Source of the DNA: Pisaster brevispinus
Lineage: Eukaryota > Echinodermata > Asteroidea > Forcipulatida > Asteriidae
Assembly (NCBI GenBank): GCA_023634235.1
Contig: JAMKCF010000002.1
Location: 1,141,001-1,205,000, forward strand
DNA: 64,000 nt
Direction: 5' to 3'
In this document: positions 56,406 to 64,000 of the stretch, piece after piece
Position numbering within the stretch: position 1 is the stretch's first letter
How the letters are laid out: each line of letters begins with the position of its first letter
The notes under the pieces: generated by a model
The model's database searches: none
What the model was told of the DNA's origin: nothing
Seen by the model: only the letters and a program-made list of their open reading frames with translations
Made by a program: the position numbers and the translations under genes

Positions 56406-59400
56406 CTCTATTCAAAATGTATGGTTGGACTTAATTTTCGAAGACATATTTCTATAGTGGTCTAGGAATCCACTTATTCTTTTGTTAGCAACAACCATCC
56501 CTAAACCTTAAGAATCCAACTGCGTGTTTTGTTTGATTCTGTTGGACTCAGAACTGCACTAATAAACCGATTATGCTTGATGGGATCAGGCAAGCTGCCG
56601 TAATCAGAGTCCAACAGTTTTGGGTGTTGAGTTATTGGACTTCTTGAGTGTGGAAGATAGCGCTAAAGGGAGTTTTGTACGTTTCCCCATCGGTTTACTC
56701 AAAGCAACGGCTTGCTGTTTTTCTGTTCGTTTTGATTTTGATGTTTCTAAATATAAAAAGGTGATTGGAAAACTTTAATTTCTCCACTGTTGAAGCACGC
56801 TGTCAAACTTTAATTGCACTATGGGAAAGGGTTTATTTATTAATCATATTAATGTCAGAGTGTAATAATCATAGTTGTGAATGTTTATGTCAACCTGTGT
56901 AGTATTACCTCGTTTCGTCTGTGGGAGATAATAAACACATGACAGGGTGTCTTCGTAATGAAAGAAACATCTGCTTTCCAAGCAAATAAACAATCAATGT
57001 GGGTGAAAGGAGGTTAACTGTAATATTATTTTTTTAATGCAGACGGAAAATTACTCAAAGATACTTGTAAAATGGGATGGCCGCTGACAATCCGTCAGCC
57101 TCCCTATCACTTGACTTAATGGAAGACCACTGTAGTGTGATCAAACTTTGATGACGTCAGGCGTATATGGGGGTTTATCGCTTTATCACGTCCGCATTAT
57201 TTTAAACCCGATTCGTTCCGTATGTTTGTCGTCTCTTTTTTTTATAGGTATATTAGAATGACTGCGGTTATCAAATTGGAGACGTCGTCGCTGTAACAGT
57301 GACTGAAATTTCAAAGGTACAAAATAATTACAGATGTACTGGAAATTGGGTTTTAGGAGCGGCCGCATGAACAATTTCAAAACCATTTACCGGAAATCAG
57401 GCCGCAGGATTTATTTTCAATTTGTCGACAGTTATCCATGAACTAAGAATACCATCAACGACATGTTGGTTTAATATCTCCAAACGAGGTTTCTGAAAGT
57501 GCTTTCGCGGTTTGGGAGATATCTGGTAAGAGTAGGAAAATATGTACGTATTGATTCTTTGGACACTAATTTGGGTGTTTGTTACATACCCCCTCGACTT
57601 GATTACGGTCCACGCCCCTGCTGCATCAGCAGTGATACCAGTAACCAACCGCTTGTTTCAAAGTTTGAATTCTAGGCGTGGTGGCATTACTGCCCGTCAC
57701 TGACTTTTCAGTCAGGTCGTTTCAACCTCTTGATAAATGAGTGCATTTAATGTTTACCTTTGACCGGTAGGTGGCTCAAATTGATACCGAAACCACAGCC
57801 AGCTGGCAATGGCCTGCACACACTTCCGCTTATTGGTCACTGTGTTTGTAGCAATTTTTTTTAAGTAGATAAATAAATAAATGTATAAACGTAAGGGGAG
57901 GTTTAACAAAGACATATTTTCTCAAACTTTGTTTGAAAAGATTCAACTGAACAGTTTGTACTGTTAGTTTTTAAATTATTAATGATTTAGCACTTTCAAG
58001 TCGAAATGCCCTTTAATTATTTTTAATCCAAAAACCCGAGATTTGATATGAAGTATCAAATAATTATGAAGTATCAAATATCCATGTGTCGACTGATCCA
58101 GTCTATACTTGAAAAGGAAACAGAAACCCACGCAGTCCAGCTCCGTTATTATTTTTAAATTATACATTTGCAATACAGATTCACTTTCCCACACTGCAAG
58201 GCACTCTTAGTAGTGTTGAGAAAATAAATTATATTGAAAATGATTCTATGAGCCTTAGCATGCATCTCTGTTTATTCGAGCCCACTCCCCCATCTCTGGA
58301 GTGAAACTAGGAAGGCTAGCGGATATGTTTTTACAGATCAGGTTTAATAAAAATGCAAATCGATTTTGGGGTATTTTACAATGAGCCGGGGACGTCTCGT
58401 TTATTCGGTTATGAGACTGGGGGCTACATCGCCCTATTGTGTGGTTGGAACGTATAATTTGCAACTAGCCTACATCACGGGCGATATTAGGACTTCAGTT
58501 AAACCAGTCCGTTGGTGCGATTGTTCCATCTCTCATCTTCTCTCTATCTCTCTCTCGTTGTTTGACTCTGGGAGCATAAATTCAAAGTTAACAAAAATCC
58601 ATGTATAAACACTGCGGTTGAAAATGCCTTCGTCAATTCTTCAAGAGCGCGATGTTTATTTTCTTTATAGGAGCACTTGTTTCCTCTTTTTAGCTTGAAA
58701 TTCCGAAGGCGTCAACGTCATCAAAATTACCACATTTAGCAGTATCTCAATTACCTATACAAACTTTGCAGATCTAGGTTACTAGATCACCAACTAAGTT
58801 ATCTAGTTTTATTTCACTTATAAGTAGAATACTGAAACTGGTTTACAGTTTCAAAAGCGAACTTAATCATCTTCATTAATTTAGGTTAGTTTTGATTGCC
58901 ACGAATCCAGAACGAGCATTGAGCAAACATTCCCTTAAAAAATGCATTTTATTGTCACTCTCAGGAGACTGAAACATAAATGTAATAAAAGCTTCCGGGA
59001 ACCAGTGTCCCCTTCCGGGAACCAGTGTCCCCTTTAACAGTAAAAATGTCAAGTGTACTTGACAACTACAGCATGACCACTTCGTTTTGGAGTGAGTTGA
59101 ATTTACACCAACCCCTAGGGCTAGGTAAAAGGATGTACACAGCGTTTAACTGCAGACCAAACGGTTTTCAGTTCCAATTAAAAAGGCGTGGATATCAAAT
59201 ATGTCTCCAGGCAAAATACATGCTAGGATTATAATGTTAAGCACTTTATGTGATCAAAAAAGTAGTAATACTTTAAGGGTAGGAATACTTTAAGGACAAA
59301 ATTATTTTCTTGGCGGGATTAATAACTTATAATTCTGTATTACAAGGTAAAGGTAAAGCTCAGTGGGGATTTTTGAAGGAATTTATTTTTGAGGCGCTCC

Positions 59401-59590
59401 TTGTGATAGATTCATTCTACACCAACAATTCGGTCTGTAGTGAACACCCTGTTTTAACGGAGTGAACAACAACAATGTTCAGTTGGTCAGTTTCATCTCA
59501 ATATCTACATTTGATGACGTCATGAATATTGTATAGGTATTAGCTGTTTTAAAGTGCCAAATTAAAGTAGCACAATCAAATGTATTTGAT
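56406..59590. other. Non-coding, small duplication and CRE
   Basis: TGACGTCA near 57153. A 20-bp direct duplication CTTCCGGGAACCAGTGTCCC at about 58992 and 59012. Frames up to 83 codons are unremarkable. No gene recognised. Confidence 0.4.
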
Positions 59591-59592
59591 TG

Positions 59593-59822
59593 TGCACAAT
59601 CTATAAAAAAAATAATAATACAAAATACAAAATCCGGGTCACACTTGACCCGGATTTTGCGTCTCATGGTGCCTATCCCATTTCTTGTTCAGTTGAAATG
59701 GGTAAAACTGACGCATAATTCCGCTTAAAATCCCATTTTTTTAAACCAGATTCCGGGTCAGCCTACCCCCAAAACGGGACAGGTCCTTTCGGATGCGGGA
59801 TCTTGGTCGACTTTGACCCTGA

Positions 59823-59850
<28 letters not shown>
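59593..59850. mobile_element. GGGTCA-family MITE ending in poly-T
   Basis: CAATCTATAAAAAAA replaces the CACTCTTAAAAA end. TCCGGGTCACACTTGACCCG, CATTTCTTGTTCAGTTGAAA, GATTCCGGGTCAGCCTACCC, CAGGTCCTTTCGGATGCGGG and GTCGACTTTGACCCTGA follow in family order. The right TTTTTAGAGTG end is expanded to a T-run (59823-59849) followed by AGA. Confidence 0.65.
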
Positions 59851-59853
<3 letters not shown>

Positions 59854-60990
59854 AAAACCTTTATCGACGAAGTATACGTCAGATTTTTTCAATATTTTGG
59901 TTAGTATTTAATTATATTAAGTTATATTAATGACGTAAGTATAGTCACTTGTGTGAAATTTTTACTGGGACACATCGAAACCCGTGGCGTCATCAAAATA
60001 CACATTCAACCGATTTCAGTAGTTCCAGTAGGACGTGTGTTTACTGTGTAAGGACAAATTGACAGTCAGGGTAATTTTAGGTCGCGTACTTTGGTTGCTT
60101 TTTTTCTTTGTAGAAGAATTTCCTTTTTTATGCTAAAAGAAATATACGTGTGATATTTCTCTTTTTAACTGGCACTCTTTGTCTGAGATGAAACTACACA
60201 AAGCTAAATTGATATCGTCCTTTGTAAAGGAATAGCTTTGATTTTTTCTTTCGATTTTTTTTTCTTTAGCGGAACTTGTTCCATCGTCAATGTAAATAAG
60301 GACTGGTGTGTTTGATGAGAAGGGGCAATGTTCTGCTAGCAATTCCACTGTCATGGAAAACCTCTCGTCTTGTTCAAACGCGAAAACAGATCGAATTCCA
60401 GACAATTTCAGAAATCTCGTCATGTCGCAACAATCAGGTTATTCATCTACCGTGACTGGTATGAGCAAAAATAGTCTCAGACCCCTTTTGTATGTTAACA
60501 ATCACCATTCATTAATGCAGTTAGGCACAGGAAACACGTCCAACATCCCGGATTCAGGAAAGAAGTATTATAGCAAAGACGTGACATTTTGAAAGTTTTG
60601 CTGCAGGGGAACCGGATCTGCGGCACTCTGGGATAGTAGTTTTAGTGATGCCTTCTCCCAATTACCCACTGGCTTCCTCCCTATTACAACTCTTCTTCTT
60701 TTTAAAGGTACAAGTTCTTTAAACTATGAAATACAGAAGTTATCCCACTCTGGTTGTAAAATTATGTCAGACAGTTCAGTGTTTTATGGTTTTACCCGAT
60801 AAAACATAAAGAGTTATTTTTGTGTTTTTGTATCAACGTTAATACTTAATGGATTGTTTACACGTTGCTTGTGTAACGATGCTATTGATACGGTGGCTCT
60901 GAATGAACATCGAACATTTATATTTACGGAAATGTTGACAAATACGATTTTGCCGGAAAGCAGCAAATAATTTAAGAAAAATTGCAACTT
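59851..60990. other. Non-coding, nothing recognised
   Basis: Overlapping opposite-strand frames at 60133-60592 (about 95 codons each) show no recognisable protein features. Confidence 0.35.
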
Positions 60991-60991
60991 G

Positions 60992-61325
60992 GGGGGAAAA
61001 CCGTGAATAAGTATGGTACTTTACCCTTCAAAGCCACTTGAGTTTAATGTTATTCGACAATTTCTCTTCCATAAACCAATGCTGCATCTTACTCTTTGTC
61101 CAAACCGAAATATACAAAATATTCGTCCATGAGAGTAAATCACGGGGGAAAACCGTGAATAAAAAACGGAACTATTTTAATCCGTAAATATATTGTGCGA
61201 TGTCCCTTCAGAGCCACCTGAGTTTGATGTTTTCGACAAGTTCTCTTCAATAAACTAAAGTTTTGGCTTACCCTTAAGATTATCTTAACCAAAAGAAATA
61301 ATACTCGCCCATGAAATCAATATCA
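60992..61325. repeat. Two diverged ~152-bp tandem units
   Basis: GGGGGAAAACCGTGAATAA starts each unit (about 60992 and 61144). Both continue with CCCTTCA(A/G)AGCCAC(T/C)TGAGTTT, AATGTT/GATGTT, TTCGACAA(T/G)TTCTCTTC and ATAAAC(C/T)AA, and end near CGTCCATGAGA / CGCCCATGAAA. Non-coding. Confidence 0.6.
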
Positions 61326-61994
61326 CATCAGCAGCTTTACATGATTCTGTTTCCAGTATAACATTCCTTTCAACACAGATTTATTGTGATTAGTTGCGGA
61401 AAGTGCTGAAGGGGATCTTCAGAGTCATTTTACAGAACCTCACTTACCCAAACAAATCTCCGGGTCCCTCGTCGCGGAGTGTTTTTGCATATCCACTAGC
61501 TATGGCGATTGAAACTAACGCAAATGTCCAGAATAAACCAGCGCTTGTATCACACGCACTATTCGCATGATAGAGTGTATGCAAGTGGGGTTCAAATCAA
61601 GCTGGAGGGGGTACGGTCGCGTGTAATTGCGAGAAACTAACTGCCGTCAGCGCCACACGTTTACGCAAGTTTAGTCATTCTTGTTTTTTCTCGTGCGCCG
61701 CGTTCCCTTGAAGTGGATATCGAAGTTCATTAGTACTAGATAATAGAGCTCTTCGCGTAGCATGGGAGGGTTTTCATCAAAAAAAATCGAAGAGAATTGA
61801 TGTGGGTTTCGTACAGTTATCTGTTTGTTTCAAAGTACATGGATTGACGCTTGAATTGAGTCTCCTGCAAATTGAGTCTCTTCAAGATGTGGCTATGAGA
61901 AACTTCTGTCTGATTTACATCTTAGCTGTGTTCTTACGCACCGGTAAGGTGGCTGTACTTGAGGATGGTGGGCTGGTGCTTTGTTGTGCATGTA

Positions 61995-62395
61995 TGGCAA
62001 CTACCTCATGGTCGCACTGGGATACAGGGATCACGACGGGGAATTATGTAAAACAAGGGTGGCTGCGAGAATACTTTTCGCTGGCACACACAACTTGAGC
62101 GGCACTGTACGTAATTGGGAGTGGCTGGAAATGAGGCTACTAGACTGGACCCTATTATGCTGTAATTGTAAATCAAATCAGGGTCGCATTGTGATAAAGG
62201 GAACCAAACATAAAGAGCAACAGTGATCGCTCTACGCACATGTTATTTTGTCTTGTTTACATGCTAGCCATATTTAGTGTAAATTTACCGTATGACTGGC
62301 AGTGAGGCAGTTATAGACTGGCCCCTTGTCATACCATGACTGCGACAGCTTCTCTGTCGCACTGGGAAAATAGGGAACCCAACATCACTGGCTAC
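61995..62395. repeat. Three dispersed 'GTCGCACTGGGATA-AGGGAAC' motifs
   Basis: Related phrases at about 62008 (ATGGTCGCACTGGGATACAG), 62181 (AGGGTCGCATTGTGATAAAG, GGAACCAAACAT) and 62352 (TCTGTCGCACTGGGAAAATA, GGGAACCCAACAT), spaced about 172 bp. They may be units of a degenerate tandem repeat. Confidence 0.4.
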
Positions 62396-62689
62396 AACAT
62401 CGTGATTAGAAAGGTGTATATTGACTGTCCAGCTGAAGCAATATTTGTGTGGTCGCCTCCACACGCACGGAAGTAAAAAAAAAAAGCCTATTTGTGTTGT
62501 GAACCTGGTCTTGACGTCTTTCTCTTCCTTTACATACACTCCTGTCAATTTTCCATACCCCTTGATTTGATGCTTCCCTGCAGAGACCCCCTCCCCCAAA
62601 CGGATATTTGTCTTCTTTATTGAAACATCTACATTTCACCTTAAACCCGGGTTTGTTATTGCCAAGTATCCCCTTGCTTAAAAGGGCCT

Positions 62690-62875
62690 ATGGGGGGGGG
62701 GGAGGGGGTGCTTCCCCCGCGTAAGGGATAATGTTTGAACAGGTTGGTGGCATCAAATCATCGTGTCAATTTTCAGTCACAGTCCGCGCGGTACATTGAG
62801 GCGATTTCCCCGCTGCATCGATACCTCCTTAAAGTGTCGGAACTGTCTCAAATGACGGGGGGGGGGGGGGGGAGG
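62690..62875. repeat. Two G-runs
   Basis: G-rich GGGGGGGGGGAGGGGG at about 62692-62708 and a G-run at about 62858-62872. These could form G-quadruplexes on the + strand. Confidence 0.85.
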
Positions 62876-63185
62876 CATCCGCGTGCGCCATTCTTATAAA
62901 AAGTTGCGCCCAAACCCATTTCATCGCGACTGATAGCTGTAATAGATTGCATCCAGATGTGTCCCATGTAATTATTAATCATAATTCAAAAGAGTGTGGG
63001 AATAAGATTGATTGGGGATTTGTGTGCAGTGTACATGAAACGATTTTCCAACAAATCAATCATAGTGAAATAATGTTGGGTAGGAGGGTCGTTTACATTT
63101 TCAAATGTACTTTTTAAATCCAGCCCCCGGCAAAAGTAGGTCAACCCTCGGGCTGTTTACTATGGTGGGCCTGAACAGGGCATTA

Positions 63186-63365
63186 CGAGGATCAGGTTGG
63201 CTCAGTGGTTTCTGTCCCGGTCTCTCACCTGATTGCGTGGGTTTGTCCATTGGGGTTTACCTCCCACATCTAAAACTGAATACTTGCTGCTCGTTTCCTA
63301 TAGTTTTCCTGTTATTGACGCTTTTTGCGCTGTTGGGTATGTGATAAAATAAATGTTAAAAAACA
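63186..63365 (+). mobile_element. tRNA-derived SINE, second type
   Basis: CGAGGATCAGGTTGGCTCAG with GTGGTTTCTGTCCCGG resembles a tRNA D-arm/A-box region. CGTGGGTTTGTCCATTGGGG stands where a B-box would be but is degraded. TAGTTTTCCTGTTATTGACG, TTTTTGCGCTGTTGGGTATG and TGATAAAATAAATGTT close the element. The frame at 63105-63344 is not a gene. Confidence 0.55.
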
Positions 63366-63645
63366 AAAGCATGTTGTCATGTATAAGCACAGTAAATTAA
63401 ACTTTCATGATCACATACTCTATTCAAAAATTAATGGAGTTAAATGAGCAAAATGGCAAAACACTCATTTACAGATAATGTGGGAGAAGTTGAGCTAATG
63501 AGAAACAAGCAAGTTAAAGACCCCTTTTACCGCGGCAGCAAAACAATTTAATGAGAACGAGTAGTAATTTTGTGGGTAAGGTTTTCTTCAAGTTTGGTGC
63601 TTTCGATTCGGTCCTCTGTCACAACAAATTTTCATTTTGATGCAG

Positions 63646-63818
63646 GCAACAAAGAACCGCAATCCAAACCTGTCGGCTCATTTAGGGTAGTTAAACCCAA
63701 CAGCCCTCACAACCAAGCAATCACTGCAGCCTGGACAGAAAGAAACCCGTTCTTATTGGAACCTGCGCCCTCCTTGAGGCAAGACTACGAGTGCTCCCAC
63801 TGTTTGGAGTATGTTCAG
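63646..63818 (+). other. Candidate internal coding exon (weak)
   Basis: A pyrimidine-rich TTTTCATTTTGATGCAG acceptor-like sequence ends at 63645 and a CAG/GTGTCC donor-like site follows 63818. The 173-bp interval is open in one frame and includes SFRVVKPNSPHNQAITAAWT and QDYECSHCLEYVQ, with a CxxC pair. I recognise no domain. The donor is weak and no partner exon is visible before the window ends. Confidence 0.15.
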
Positions 63819-64000
63819 GTGTCCGCCTTTGTCGCTAGAGTAGTCAAAATTGATTAGGAAGGCGGCCACTTCCAACTTCCAGCTGCGGGTGTGATCGGCA
63901 GGAGTACTTTATTACATGGCATTGTGCACAGCTCGGATGGGCGAACCCCGGTCCTTGTCGTTATGCGGGTGCCCGAGATGATGATTTCTTGAAAATATTG

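Overview
This is a gene-poor stretch of animal (metazoan) nuclear DNA. The dispersed repeats fit an echinoderm best, and sea-star-type families best of all, but that placement rests on remembered repeat character and is not proven. It has AT-leaning non-coding DNA, many TIR elements (MITEs), tRNA-derived SINEs, minisatellites and microsatellites, eukaryotic TATA/initiator and AATAAA signals, and no operons. Nothing looks bacterial.

Only two convincing protein-coding genes are present, both on the + strand: single-exon class A (rhodopsin-like) GPCRs at 36684-37784 (366 aa) and 41128-42354 (408 aa). They are clearly paralogous, about 3.3 kb apart, and belong to the aminergic group, closest by motif to histamine H3/H4-type receptors with some muscarinic-like features. 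Both keep the amine-binding Asp of TM3 but have Ser where H3/H4 receptors have the TM5 Glu, so the natural ligand is uncertain. The first has a good TATA plus initiator promoter. The second has a TATA-like box and a very near poly(A) signal.

Layout. 167-4870: probable hAT-like non-autonomous transposon, CAGTG-ended, with related tandem arrays in inverted orientation inside its two ends. 4.9-14 kb: decayed dispersed repeats, a (TTTG)n tract and a degenerate ~110-bp tandem array. 14.0-18.5 kb: a tRNA-derived SINE, GGGTCA-rich MITEs and an 83-bp satellite of about 21 copies. 20-25 kb: retrotransposon remnants, a 29-bp satellite of about 39 copies with five-monomer higher-order structure, and a TTAA-flanked MITE. 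25.3-25.9 kb: two complementary trinucleotide-type tracts. 27-34.5 kb: LINE remnants, a fold-back element, a head-to-tail SINE pair and several MITEs. 36.5-42.4 kb: the GPCR pair. 42.5-64 kb: more MITE, SINE and retroelement remnants, a minisatellite and one weak candidate exon at the right edge.

Most long reading frames here are products of repeats (poly-V/L/C/T, CLFV or NKQT strings) or antisense shadows of the receptors. I found no previously undescribed multi-gene system. The strongest items for follow-up are the receptor pair with its altered binding pocket, the MITE family that carries palindromic GGTCA/TGACC half-sites, and the large inverted-array transposon.
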